DNA of 64,000 bases from Polaromonas glacialis. GTDB taxonomy: Bacteria > Pseudomonadota > Gammaproteobacteria > Burkholderiales > Burkholderiaceae_C. This document shows, in pieces, positions 17,628 through 26,455 of this stretch; the first letter of the stretch is position 1; each line of letters opens with the position of its first letter. A model generated the notes under the pieces. It was not told the origin of the DNA. It saw only the letters and a program-made list of their open reading frames with translations, and did not search any database. The position numbers and the translations under genes were made by a program. Where the stretch lies: positions 144,874 to 208,873 of the forward strand of contig NZ_KL448323.1 of the NCBI RefSeq assembly GCF_000709345.1, written 5' to 3'.

Positions 17628-20321
17628 TCAATTTTCCTGCGCGGCATGAATGTCGAGCCTGACCAGATCAAGCAGTTCGCGGTCGCTCATCTCGGTCAGC
17701 AGCAGTTCGGCGCCGCCCTCCAGCACATCCTGGACCAGTTGCTGCTTCGATTCAATCAGCTGGTCGATGCGGTCTTCGACCGTTCCCCGGCAGATGAATT
17801 TGTGCACCAGCACGTTGCGCTGCTGGCCGATGCGAAAGGCGCGGTCGGTGGCCTGGTTTTCCACTGCCGGATTCCACCAGCGGTCAAAGTGGATCACATG
17901 CGAGGCCGCCGTCAGGTTCAGGCCGGCGCCGCCCGCCTTGAGCGACAGCACGAAAAACGGCGTCTGCTCATCCTCCTGGAAGCGCCTGACCAGCTCGCGG
18001 CGTTTGGCCACCGGCGTGCCGCCATGCAGCACCAGGCCTTCGCGGCCGAAGATGCTGCCCAGGAAAGCCGCCAGCGGCTCGGTGGTTTCGCGGAACTGGG
18101 TGAACACCAGCACCTTTTCCTGCTTGGCGGCGATCACCTCGACCAGTTCGCGCAGGCGGGCGAACTTGCCGCTGTCGGGCGCTTTCCAGGCGCCGTCGCC
18201 CAGCCATTGCGACGGGTGGTTGCAGATCTGCTTGAAGCGCATCAAAAAGGAGAGCACCACGCCCTTGCGGCCAATGCCTTCGGCGTCTTCCAGCGCATCG
18301 GCCAGCTCTTGCACTGCGCGCTGGTAGAGCGCCGCCTGGGTGGGGCTCAGGTGGCACCAGGCCTTGAGCTCGGTCTTGTCGGGCAGGTCGCTGATGACCC
18401 GCTTGTCGGTCTTCAGGCGGCGCAGGATGTAGGGCTGCACCAGCGCGCGCAGCGGGCCGAAATGCCCGGCCTTGGCCAGCCGCTTCGTGAACTTTCCAAA
18501 CACCTTGTCCGAGCCCAGCAGGCCGGGGTGGGTGAAATCGAAGATCGACCACAAATCGGACAGGCGGTTTTCCACCGGCGTTCCGGTCAGCGCGATGCGC
18601 GACTGCGCGTGCAGCTTCTTGACCTGCCGGGTCTGCTTGGCGCCGGGGTTCTTGATGGCCTGCGCTTCGTCGATGACGGCCAGTCGCCAGTCAAAATCGG
18701 CCAGCACCGGCTGGCGCAGCAGCGAGCCGTAGCTGGTGATGACCAGATCGACGCCGGCCAGCCGCGCCGCATCGAGTGAGCGGAATTCGGCGGCTGGCAT
18801 GGCCGACGGATGGGCGATCAGCAGGCGCAGTCCGGGCGCAAAGCGCTCGGCCTCGGCGGCCCAGTTCGCCAGCAGCGAAGCCGGCGCCACCAGCAGGCTG
18901 GACTGAGGGGCGACGGCCTGGCTTTCGCGCTTGAGCACCAGCAGCAGCGACAGCACCTGGATCGTCTTGCCCAGGCCCATGTCGTCGGCCAGGCAGGCGC
19001 CGAGACCGAGCCGGGTCAGCAGGTAGAGCCAGCGCACGCCGGCCTGCTGGTAGGGCCGCAGGGTGGCCTTGAGTTCCGGCCCCGGATCGATTTGCGCCAG
19101 GCCCTCGGGCTTGCGCAGCCCGGCCAGTGTCTCGGCCAGCCATGGGCCGGCGGCCAGTTCCGACCAGTCGGCGTCCAGCGGCTCGCCGCCTTCGTCGAGC
19201 GAAGCGCCGGCCAGCAGCCGCATGGCCTCGGCAAAGGGCAGGCCGTTTTCGGCGAATGCCTCAATCGCCTTGAAGCGCTCCAGCAGGCGGCCGATGGCTT
19301 TTTGATCCACCTCGACCCAGCGCCCTCGAATGAACTGCAGGCCATCGCCGCGCTGGAGCAGTGCCTCGATTTCGGCGTCGCTCAGGTCCTCGCCGTCCAG
19401 GCAGACCTGCATGCTGAAGTCCAGCAGCGCATCCTGGCCCAGCAGCGACGGCGGGCGCGTGCCGACACTGGCCTTGACCACCGGGCGCAGCGGCTTGCCC
19501 GTTTTCCAGACCTTCGGCGTTCGCACGATGATGCCGGCGGCCTCCAGTTGCGGCAGGTCGGACAGGAAGCGCAAGGCCTGCGGCGGGGTCCAGCGCAGCG
19601 GGTGGTAGATGTCGCCGGCGTCCACCATGCCCTGCAGCCAGCCGCAGTGTTCCGCCGCGCGCTGCACCGGCAGCAGCAGCGACAGCAGCTGCGCCCGGCT
19701 CCGGCCATCCGAAAATTCCGCCAGCGCTTGCGACAGCGGCTGGTGCTGCGCGGTGCCGTGGGCCGACAGGCGCGCGGTGTAGGTCGCCAGGAAGGCGAAT
19801 GGCGCTTCCTCGTCCTTGCGGTTTTCCGCCAGGTTGAAATGCACGCGGCCGACCAGGTTCCAGGCCGGGTGGCGCGATTTGAGGAAGGCCTGCAGCGAAA
19901 CCCCAGCCGCTGCCAGTTCCTGGTGCAGCGCGCCATCCATCTCGTTCCACAACGCGACCAGCCTTTCGGGGGTCACGTACTCGGCGCCGGTCATGGGCGG
20001 CAGGTCGGCGACCAGGGTTTCGAAATCTGCGGCATCGGGCGTGGCCAGCGCGATCTCGCCGTTCTCGGGCACGGTACACAGGGCGGTCGCATAGCGCGTT
20101 GCCACGGCGCGCCACCAGGCCCAGGCCGGCGGCAGGGCCTGGCCAATGTGCCTGGTTCCCAGCAGCAGCAGGCCATGTCCGCTGCCCAGCGCAAAAGCAG
20201 AGTGCAGTTCCTGGCTGACGTGCGGCGCCAGTGGCGGCGCATCGTCCTGCGGTGTGGCCAGCAGGTGGCCCCTGGGCGTCAATTGCGGCGCGAGGTGACC
20301 GGAGACGGTGGCAATTTCCAT
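17628..20321 (-). CDS. SNF2-family DEAD/DEAH-box helicase
   Basis: An 897-residue protein with a large N-terminal domain of about 400 residues and a C-terminal SNF2 ATPase. The Walker A is ADDMGLGKTIQVL near residue 443, the DEAQ box IDEAQAIKN near 549, and the C-terminal helicase lobe shows KAGGAGLNLTAASHVIHFD and ATDRAFRIGQ near 823. Such enzymes translocate on duplex DNA and displace bound proteins; bacterial relatives include RapA, but this one lacks obvious RNA-polymerase-binding domains. The downstream SWIM protein gene is its usual genomic partner. Cellular role unknown. Confidence 0.88.
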   Translation of the reverse strand: MEIATVSGHLAPQLTPRGHLLATPQDDAPPLAPHVSQELHSAFALGSGHGLLLLGTRHIGQALPPAWAWWRAVATRYATALCTVPENGEIALATPDAADFETLVADLPPMTGAEYVTPERLVALWNEMDGALHQELAAAGVSLQAFLKSRHPAWNLVGRVHFNLAENRKDEEAPFAFLATYTARLSAHGTAQHQPLSQALAEFSDGRSRAQLLSLLLPVQRAAEHCGWLQGMVDAGDIYHPLRWTPPQALRFLSDLPQLEAAGIIVRTPKVWKTGKPLRPVVKASVGTRPPSLLGQDALLDFSMQVCLDGEDLSDAEIEALLQRGDGLQFIRGRWVEVDQKAIGRLLERFKAIEAFAENGLPFAEAMRLLAGASLDEGGEPLDADWSELAAGPWLAETLAGLRKPEGLAQIDPGPELKATLRPYQQAGVRWLYLLTRLGLGACLADDMGLGKTIQVLSLLLVLKRESQAVAPQSSLLVAPASLLANWAAEAERFAPGLRLLIAHPSAMPAAEFRSLDAARLAGVDLVITSYGSLLRQPVLADFDWRLAVIDEAQAIKNPGAKQTRQVKKLHAQSRIALTGTPVENRLSDLWSIFDFTHPGLLGSDKVFGKFTKRLAKAGHFGPLRALVQPYILRRLKTDKRVISDLPDKTELKAWCHLSPTQAALYQRAVQELADALEDAEGIGRKGVVLSFLMRFKQICNHPSQWLGDGAWKAPDSGKFARLRELVEVIAAKQEKVLVFTQFRETTEPLAAFLGSIFGREGLVLHGGTPVAKRRELVRRFQEDEQTPFFVLSLKAGGAGLNLTAASHVIHFDRWWNPAVENQATDRAFRIGQQRNVLVHKFICRGTVEDRIDQLIESKQQLVQDVLEGGAELLLTEMSDRELLDLVRLDIHAAQEN

Positions 20322-20398
20322 TTTTCAATCGATTCATTTGCGCCAGCCAAGGCGCGGCTGCCTGGCAGGGGAAAAGGGTTGTTTTGTCGGTTTGCGCG

Positions 20399-20821
20399 TC
20401 AGGCTTGATTCGATTTTTCGCGCAGGATGTCATGGCGCAGCGACTGCACCTCCTGGCGCAGCTGGCGGATTTCGCGCATCAGTTCGTGCTCCATCTGGCG
20501 CTCCTCGCCTTCCTCGACATCTTTCTCGACAAAAATCGCCGCCAGCGACGCCGTGGCCAGCGACAGCACAGCCAGGCCCAGCAGCACCACGATGACGGCA
20601 AACGCGCGCGACGCATGCGTGCTGGGCACCACGTCGCCATAACCCACCGTAGCCGCCGTGGTGAACGCCAGCCACAGGCCTTCGGCCATCGTGTGTACGC
20701 CCGGGTCCAGCATCCAGAAGCCAAAGCCGCCCAGCAGCAGGATCACACCGCACAAGACCAGCGAATAAATAACGCCCTGGCGGGCGATATGGACTTTTCT
20801 GGGGTATTTCTTGAACGACAT
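20399..20821 (-). CDS. two-helix potassium channel family protein
   Basis: A 140-residue protein with two membrane helices (about 18-38 and 72-95) around a pore loop carrying the K+ selectivity filter TVGYGD at 58-63. The C-terminal 45 residues are charged and helical (EEGEERQMEHELMREIRQLR), a likely coiled coil for tetramer assembly or gating. No RCK/TrkA regulatory domain is present. It lies 77 bp upstream of the SNF2 gene on the same strand and is divergent from the DUF1345 gene. Confidence 0.88.
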   Translation of the reverse strand: MSFKKYPRKVHIARQGVIYSLVLCGVILLLGGFGFWMLDPGVHTMAEGLWLAFTTAATVGYGDVVPSTHASRAFAVIVVLLGLAVLSLATASLAAIFVEKDVEEGEERQMEHELMREIRQLRQEVQSLRHDILREKSNQA

Positions 20822-20890
20822 GGGCGGCCTGGGTCTGGCGAATGGGAATACCGATTATTGACCGCGCCGGCTGGGCCGCACAATGGCGCC

Positions 20891-21550
20891 ATGCGTCACC
20901 ATCTTTCTGAAACCTCCGGCCCGCAGCGGCTGATATATGGACTGCTGGCCGGCCTGGCGAGCGCCGCGCTGCCGCTGCCGCTGGTCTGGCAGTTTCGCGG
21001 ATTGCTGGGCTGGAGCGTCGGCGTGGCGGTGTACCTGGCGCTGGCCTGGTGGCTGTGCGAGCGCTTCGATGCCCAGCGAACCCGCGAGCGCGCGCAGGCG
21101 CAGGACGAACCCAGCGTGGTGCTGTTTTTTCTCATGCTGCTGGCCAGCATGGCTTGCGTGGCCGCCATCGTCGTCGTGATGCAGCAGGGCAAGGACTATT
21201 CGGGCACCGAACGCTCGATGCATATTGCCCTGTCGGTGGTGGCGCTGATCGCCTCCTGGCTGTTCATCCAGACCATCTTTGCGTTTCGCTATGCCCACCG
21301 CTATTACCAGGAAGCCCGGCGCAACGAGCCCGGCGGTCCGGGCCTGCAGTTTCCAGGCGGGCTGGACCCGGATTATTTCGATTTTTTGTACTACGCCCAT
21401 GTGGTCGGCATGACCTCGCAGGTGTCCGATGTGCAGGTCACCTCGCGCGAGATGCGCCGGCTCACGCTGGTCCACAGCGTGCTGTCGTTCGGCTTCAACA
21501 TGCTGGTGCTGGCGCTCAGCATCAACGTGGTGGCCGGCGCCCTGCAGTAG
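20891..21550 (+). CDS. DUF1345 family membrane protein
   Basis: A 219-residue inner-membrane protein with about five predicted helices, matching DUF1345. It has the conserved FAFRYAHRYYQEA segment after a helix, then DPDYFDFLYYAHVVGMTSQV and a C-terminal LSFGFNMLVLALSINV helix. The family has no established function. The frame stays open upstream through unrelated DNA; the ATG at 20891 gives the family's length. Confidence 0.85.
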   Translation: MRHHLSETSGPQRLIYGLLAGLASAALPLPLVWQFRGLLGWSVGVAVYLALAWWLCERFDAQRTRERAQAQDEPSVVLFFLMLLASMACVAAIVVVMQQGKDYSGTERSMHIALSVVALIASWLFIQTIFAFRYAHRYYQEARRNEPGGPGLQFPGGLDPDYFDFLYYAHVVGMTSQVSDVQVTSREMRRLTLVHSVLSFGFNMLVLALSINVVAGALQ

Positions 21551-21562
21551 CGCCGGGCGGCG

Positions 21563-22507
21563 TTAGCGCTGGCGCCCGGGCTGGAGCAGGCCGGTGGCCA
21601 GCGCGGTTCCGCAGACGATGACCGCTGCGCAGCCGACCATCCACGGCGTGACCGACTCGCCCAGAAATAGCACGCCGTAGAGCACCGCGAACACCGGCAC
21701 CACGAAGGTCACCGACAGCGCGCGCTGCGGGCCGGCGTTTTCAATCAGCCTGAAAAACACGATGTAGGCGATGCCGGTGCAGACCACACCGACGGCCAGC
21801 AGCGCCAGCCAGGCCGATGCGCCCGGCATGCGCGCCGGCCACAGCCACAGCGCGGGCAGGGCCAGGCCCAGCGTGGCGCCAAGCTGGCTGCCGGCGGCCG
21901 TGACCAGCGGCGGCAGGCCGGAAAGGTAGCGCTTGGTGTAGCTGGCCGAAATGCCATAGCAGATGCAGGCCAGCAGGCAGGCCAGCACCGCCCAGCCCGG
22001 CGCCATGCCCGAGGCGGTGGGCTTGAAGCTGGCCTGGTCCCAAGCCAGCAGCGCGACGCCGGCAAAGCCGATGGCCAGCCCCGCGATGCGCCAGGCGGTC
22101 AGCCGGTCCTTGAGCCAGAGCCAGGCGATCAGCGCGCCGAACATCGGCACCGTGGCGTTCAGGATCGACGCCAGCCCGGTGCTGATGGACAGCAGCGCAA
22201 AGGCAATGAAGGCAAACGGAATGCCCGAGTTGAGCAGGCCGACGAGGAAGGTGCGCCGCCAGTGCTTGCGCAGTTCCGGCAGCAGGCCGCGAAGCCACAC
22301 CAGCGGCAGCAGGAACAGCGCCGCAATAGCCACGCGAACGGCGGCGGTCGGCAGCGCGCCGAATTCGACCGCGCCCATGCGCATGAACAGGAAGGACGAG
22401 CCCCAGATGGCGGCCAGCAGCAGGAAGTCGGTGACCCAGCTTTTGGAACTGGCCGTTGCAACACCTGCGGCGGCGGGCGCGCCCAGCGCGGAAGGCCGGG
22501 CACTCAA
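21563..22507 (-). CDS. EamA/DMT family transporter, probable TTG start
   Basis: A 314-residue integral membrane protein with ten predicted helices in two EamA halves (FLLLAAIWGSSFLFMRMGAV at the first helix; second half from about residue 160). Such proteins export small metabolites; substrate unknown. No ATG lies near the expected N terminus. A TTG at 22507-22505 overlaps the TGA stop of ogt (TTGA), giving MSARPSALG, and I take this as the start with translational coupling. The longer in-frame sequence upstream is ogt in another frame. It is convergent with the DUF1345 gene, with only 12 bp between the stops. Confidence 0.82.
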   Translation of the reverse strand: MSARPSALGAPAAAGVATASSKSWVTDFLLLAAIWGSSFLFMRMGAVEFGALPTAAVRVAIAALFLLPLVWLRGLLPELRKHWRRTFLVGLLNSGIPFAFIAFALLSISTGLASILNATVPMFGALIAWLWLKDRLTAWRIAGLAIGFAGVALLAWDQASFKPTASGMAPGWAVLACLLACICYGISASYTKRYLSGLPPLVTAAGSQLGATLGLALPALWLWPARMPGASAWLALLAVGVVCTGIAYIVFFRLIENAGPQRALSVTFVVPVFAVLYGVLFLGESVTPWMVGCAAVIVCGTALATGLLQPGRQR

Positions 22508-23028
22508 AGCAGGCTCTCGGCCAATGCGCCTTCGAGCCGGAGCAGGGCGGTCTTGCGGTCCAGTCCGCCTGCGTAGCCGGTCAGCGCGCCGCTTGAGCCC
22601 GTCACCCGGTGGCAGGGCACGATGATGCTGACGGGGTTGCGCCCGATGGCGCCGCCCACGGCGCGCACCGCCGACGGCTTGCCGATGCGCCGGCTGACTT
22701 CGCCGTAGCTGGTGACTTCGCCCTGGGGAATGGCCAGCAGCGCCTGCCACACCGATTGCTGGAAAGCCGTGCCGCAACTCAGGTCCAGCGGCAGCTCGAA
22801 CCGGCTGCGCCGGCCGGCGAAATACTCGCCGAGTTGCTGGGTGGCCTGTTTCAGTATCGGGTGATCGGCGTCTTCGGGCCAGGCTGCCGGACCGGTGAGT
22901 TCTTTTGGCAGATAGCGCTGGTTGTCAGTAAACCATAGCCCGGCCAGCCCCTTGTCGGTGGCCGCGATGGCGATGGGGCCGAGCGGGCTGGGAACGGTGG
23001 TTTGAACGATGGAGGTGGTGAATTTCAT
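22504..23028 (-). CDS. ogt: methylated-DNA--protein-cysteine methyltransferase
   Basis: A 174-residue suicide repair protein that moves the alkyl group from O6-alkylguanine or O4-alkylthymine in DNA to its own Cys. The active site PCHRV is at 138-142 (Cys139), preceded by VRAVGGAIGRNP, the asparagine-hinge region. There is no regulatory Ada domain, so this is the Ogt type. The ATG at 23028 begins the conserved part; the longer ORF adds an unconserved 23 residues. It lies about 110 bp downstream of the Ada-AlkA fusion gene and overlaps the EamA gene. Confidence 0.92.
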   Translation of the reverse strand: MKFTTSIVQTTVPSPLGPIAIAATDKGLAGLWFTDNQRYLPKELTGPAAWPEDADHPILKQATQQLGEYFAGRRSRFELPLDLSCGTAFQQSVWQALLAIPQGEVTSYGEVSRRIGKPSAVRAVGGAIGRNPVSIIVPCHRVTGSSGALTGYAGGLDRKTALLRLEGALAESLL

Positions 23029-23089
23029 GGTGGTCTCCTGAAGTGTCGCCGGATTGTCGAAGTCTCTGTGATCCGGGGGTATGGTCGAT

Positions 23090-23160
23090 TTTTTCAAGCG
23101 TTTTAAGGGGTTTGCGCATACGGGTCATGCGCAGGCAGCTATTATTTAAATAGCAATTTC
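23090..23160. repeat. AT-rich palindromic repeat overlapping the 3' end of ada-alkA
   Basis: TTTTAAGGGGTTTGCGCATA is followed by CATGCGCAGGCAGCTATTAT and TTAAATAGCAATTTCG: the GCGC arms and AGCTAT/TAGCAA core of the dispersed element. It lies between ogt and ada-alkA, and its core encodes the last residues and stop of ada-alkA on the minus strand. Confidence 0.7.
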
Positions 23161-24683
23161 GCCATTTCCAGGGGTTGCGGCGTGACCGGCGCGGTGTCCA
23201 GCAGGCCGCTCCAGGCGCGTATGACGGCATAACTGCGCCAGGGTTTCCAGCCAGTGGATGCCAGTTCGGCCTGCCGGGCCGGATTTTTCAGCGCCTGCAC
23301 GCCCAGCGCCTTTTGCAAGGCCACGTCGCCCGACGGAAATGCGTCGGGCCAGCGCAGCGCGCGCATGGCGATGTACTGCGCTGTCCAGTCGCCGATGCCG
23401 GGCAGTTCCTTCAGCTGGGCAATCGTTGCGTTGACATCGGCGCTAGCGTGCAACTTCAGGCGCTTGTCGGCGACGGCCCGGGCGATGCCGACAATGGCGG
23501 CCTGGCGCTGCTTCACGATGCCAAGCTGGCCCAGCGCGTCGCCACTGGCGGCGGCCAGCACGGCGGGCGCCGGAAATAGCCGGGTCAGTTGCGGCCACGG
23601 GGTTTGGATCGGCGCGCCGAAGCGGTCCACCATGCGCTGCGCCAGCGTTCGCGCCGCTGCCACCGTTATCTGCTGGCCCAGCACCGCCCGCACGGCCAGC
23701 TCATAGCCATCGAGCCCGCCGGGCACCCGCAAGCCATCGCCGCCCGGAAAGCTGGCGTGCAGCACGCTGTTGATCGCCGCCGGGTCAGCGTCCAGGTCGA
23801 ACATCGCGCGTACCCGGCGGATCACCAGCGGCAGCACGCCCAGCAGCGAGTCGCTGACCTGCAGCACCAGCTGGCAGCGCGCCTCGTCAAACCGGGCCAG
23901 CAGCCAGCCGGCATGCGTTTTACCGCCGGATTCGATGCCAAATGTCCTTCCTGCGCACGACTGGCCTGCATCAGAAGCTACAAATTCGATAGCGTTTATG
24001 CTTCGCTTGCCGATGAACGCCAGCATCGCCGCCACGTCATAAGGCGGCCGGTAGCCGAGCCGCAGCGTGATGCCGTCGCCTGCGGGCCGCGCGCCCTGGC
24101 GGCGCAGTTGCGTCGGGTTCAGGTGGTAGTGCTGGGCGAACGCGGCATTGAAGCGGCGCACGCTGGCAAAGCCGCTCGTCAAGGCGACTAGCGTGACCGG
24201 CATATCGGTGTCGGTCAGCAATTGCTTGGCCATGAGCAGCCGGCGCGTCTGCAGGTATTGCAGCGGCGTGACGCCGAACTGCGCCTCGAAAATGCGCCGC
24301 ACATGGCGGTCGCTGATGCCGAGTCGCGCAGCCAGCCTTTCAACCGAGGGTGCGCAATCAGTCCAGCTGTCGGGCTCATCGAGCAACCGTGCCGCCTGGT
24401 GCGCCAGGATGTACGAGGCATCCTGGATCGACCAGGCCACCGAATGCGGCGCCATCTCGGGCCGGCAGCGCAGGCAGGGGCGGAAACCGGCGCTTTCGGC
24501 CTGCGCCGCATGGCCGAAGAAACGGCAGTTCTTGCGCAGCGGCGTCCTGACGCTGCACACCGGCCGGCAATAGATGCCGGTGGACGTCACGCCGGTGAAG
24601 AAACGGCCGTCAAAGCGCGCGTCCTTCGCCTTCAGCGCGAGGTAGCAGTCGTCGTCGGCCAGCAGGGCGGTTTTCGTTGTCAT
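23142..24683 (-). CDS. fused Ada-type regulator and AlkA DNA-3-methyladenine glycosylase
   Basis: A 513-residue fusion. Residues 1-80 are the Ada methylphosphotriester zinc domain with Cys39, Cys43, Cys70 and Cys73 (YCRPVC and PCLRC). About 90-190 is an AraC-type helix-turn-helix, and 200-500 is AlkA with the HhH-GPD motif LPGIGDWTAQYIAMRALRW and the catalytic Asp near 452 (FPSGDVALQ). It likely senses methylated phosphates, activates alkylation-response genes and removes alkylated purines. Two repeat copies touch it: one inside (residues about 229-247, AIEFVASDAGQSCAGRTF) and one providing the terminal LLFK and stop. ogt follows downstream. Confidence 0.9.
   Translation of the reverse strand: MTTKTALLADDDCYLALKAKDARFDGRFFTGVTSTGIYCRPVCSVRTPLRKNCRFFGHAAQAESAGFRPCLRCRPEMAPHSVAWSIQDASYILAHQAARLLDEPDSWTDCAPSVERLAARLGISDRHVRRIFEAQFGVTPLQYLQTRRLLMAKQLLTDTDMPVTLVALTSGFASVRRFNAAFAQHYHLNPTQLRRQGARPAGDGITLRLGYRPPYDVAAMLAFIGKRSINAIEFVASDAGQSCAGRTFGIESGGKTHAGWLLARFDEARCQLVLQVSDSLLGVLPLVIRRVRAMFDLDADPAAINSVLHASFPGGDGLRVPGGLDGYELAVRAVLGQQITVAAARTLAQRMVDRFGAPIQTPWPQLTRLFPAPAVLAAASGDALGQLGIVKQRQAAIVGIARAVADKRLKLHASADVNATIAQLKELPGIGDWTAQYIAMRALRWPDAFPSGDVALQKALGVQALKNPARQAELASTGWKPWRSYAVIRAWSGLLDTAPVTPQPLEMAKLLFK
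23941..23997. repeat. AT-rich palindromic repeat inside ada-alkA
   Basis: TGTCCTTCCTGCGCACGAC, then GCCTGCATCAGAAGCTACAA and ATTCGATAGCGTTT: aligns with the intergenic copy at 26331-26399 and with the waaA copy. The gene runs on the minus strand, so the protein reads the opposite strand of the element from the one read in waaA. Confidence 0.6.
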
Positions 24684-24766
24684 GCGCCAATGATACGGCG
24701 CGCACGGGATGGCTACTGGCCGTTTCCGGACCTGTCAAACGCGGCCCGTTCCGCGTCGCACCCGCG

Positions 24767-26266
24767 TTATTCGCGCCGGTACAGCGCGCCAAACCGCGCC
24801 AGCTGTTCGGCATGCGCGGGCTGCACCTGGTCCCAGCCAAAGCGCCATTCCCAGTGGCCTTCGCCCTGGCCGGGCAGGTTCATGCGGTGCTCGGCGCCCA
24901 GGCCGAGCACGTCCTGCAGCGGGTGGATGGCCGTGTCGGCGACGCTGGCGCAGGCGGCGCGGATCAGCTGCCAGTGGATGTCGTGGCCGTCGCTGCTGCC
25001 CAGGTAGTCGAGCACCCGCTGGCGCAGCGCGGGCGTGGCCTCGGCCCACCAGCCTTGCGTGGTGTTGTTGTCATGGGTGCCGGTGTAGACGACGGTGTTG
25101 CTGTCGTAGTTGTGCGGCAGGTAGGCGTTGGTGTTGTCGCCATCCTCACCAAAGGCGAACTGCAGGATGCGCATGCCGGGCAGGCTGAATTCATGGCGCA
25201 ATGCGTCCACGTCGGGCGTGATGACGCCCAGGTCTTCGGCAATGATGGGCAGCTCGCCGAGCGCCGCTTCGATGGCCTGGAACAGCGCCGCGCCGGGGCC
25301 GGGCAGCCAGCGCCCCCGGATGGCGTTGGGTTCGCTGGCCGGGATTTCCCAGTAGCCGGCAAAGCCCCGGAAATGGTCGATGCGAACAATGTCCACCAGC
25401 TCGAAGATGCGCCGCACGCGCTCGATCCACCAGGCATGGCCTTCGGCCGCATGGGCGCTCCAGCGGTACAGCGGATTGCCCCATCGCTGGCCGGTGGCGC
25501 TGAAGAAATCGGGCGGCACGCCGGCGATGACCGTCGCCCGGCCATCGGCATCGAGTTCGAACAGTTCGGGGCGCGCCCAAACCTCGGCGCTCTGGTAGGC
25601 GATGAAGATGGGTGCGTCGCCGACGATCTTGACGCCTCGCTCGTTGGCGTAAGCGCGCAGATTTTTCCATTGCCGGTAAAAGCACCACTGGCCGAATTTC
25701 CAGAAGGCGATGCGTTCGGCATGCGCGCTGCCCGCCTGCTGCAAGGCCTGTGCGTCGCGCCGGGCCAGCGGCGCGGGCCAGTCGCACCAGTCGCGCCCAG
25801 CGTGGATTTCAGCCAGCGTCATGAACAGCGCGTAGTCCTCCAGCCAGCCGGCGTGGTGCAGGCAGAAGTCCGCGTAGTCCACCTGGTCGGCGGCGCTGAT
25901 GCTGCGGGCAAAGCGGGCGGCGGCCTGTTGCAGCCGCGCCATGCGCCAGGGCACGACGGCGCCGAAGTACACGCGGGCATCGCTGAAGCCGGCGTCCGGC
26001 AGCAGGTCGGCATCAATCAGCCAGCCGCGCTGCTGCAACTCGGCCAGGTCGATCAGCAGCAGGTTGCCGGCAAACGCCGAACTGCTCATGTAGGGCGAGT
26101 TGCCGGGGCCGATGCCGCCCAGTGGCAGGATCTGCCAGAGCCGTTGTTTCGCCGTGGCCAGCCAGTCCACGAAGTGATAGGCGGCCGGTCCGAGGTCGCC
26201 GCAGCCGTGCGGGCCGGGCAGGGAAGTCGGGTGCAGCAGCACGCCGCTGGCGCGGGGAAAGGTCAT
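24767..26266 (-). CDS. malQ: 4-alpha-glucanotransferase (amylomaltase)
   Basis: MalQ moves alpha-1,4-glucan segments between maltodextrins, recycling the short chains left by glycogen phosphorylase and debranching enzyme. The 499-residue GH77 protein starts MTFPRASGVLLHPTSLPGPH and shows GIGPGNSPYMSSSAFAGNL. The catalytic core includes VRIDHFRGFAGYWEIPA (nucleophile Asp), IAEDLGVITPDV (acid Glu) and YTGTHDNNT. It is the last gene of the minus-strand glgP-glgB-glgX-malQ set, separated from glgX by 189 bp that hold a repeat. Confidence 0.94.
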   Translation of the reverse strand: MTFPRASGVLLHPTSLPGPHGCGDLGPAAYHFVDWLATAKQRLWQILPLGGIGPGNSPYMSSSAFAGNLLLIDLAELQQRGWLIDADLLPDAGFSDARVYFGAVVPWRMARLQQAAARFARSISAADQVDYADFCLHHAGWLEDYALFMTLAEIHAGRDWCDWPAPLARRDAQALQQAGSAHAERIAFWKFGQWCFYRQWKNLRAYANERGVKIVGDAPIFIAYQSAEVWARPELFELDADGRATVIAGVPPDFFSATGQRWGNPLYRWSAHAAEGHAWWIERVRRIFELVDIVRIDHFRGFAGYWEIPASEPNAIRGRWLPGPGAALFQAIEAALGELPIIAEDLGVITPDVDALRHEFSLPGMRILQFAFGEDGDNTNAYLPHNYDSNTVVYTGTHDNNTTQGWWAEATPALRQRVLDYLGSSDGHDIHWQLIRAACASVADTAIHPLQDVLGLGAEHRMNLPGQGEGHWEWRFGWDQVQPAHAEQLARFGALYRRE

Positions 26267-26330
26267 GGGGGTGGTCCCTTAAAAAATGCTGGCGGCACAT
26301 TCGTCGCTCGCCGTGGCCAGCAAGCGGTTT

Positions 26331-26399
26331 TCAAGCATCAAACAGGTCGCTTGCGCACGTCGGGTCTGCGCAAGCAGCTATGAATTCAGTAGCAAATTC
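26331..26399. repeat. AT-rich palindromic repeat, intergenic copy (glgX/malQ)
   Basis: GTCGCTTGCGCACGTCGGG followed by CTGCGCAAGCAGCTATGAAT and TCAGTAGCAAATT. This is one of the best-conserved copies and nearly identical in its core to the copy inside waaA at 39755-39783. Confidence 0.8.
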
Positions 26400-26455
26400 A
26401 ATCGTCAGTCTGCGGATTCACTGAAGGCTGTGATGGAAGTCCAAAGGGATTTTTT

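Noticed and set aside
20231..20890. Long N-terminal extension of the DUF1345 protein
   Set aside because: The extension overlaps the potassium-channel gene on the other strand and is low-complexity; the family begins at the ATG at 20891.
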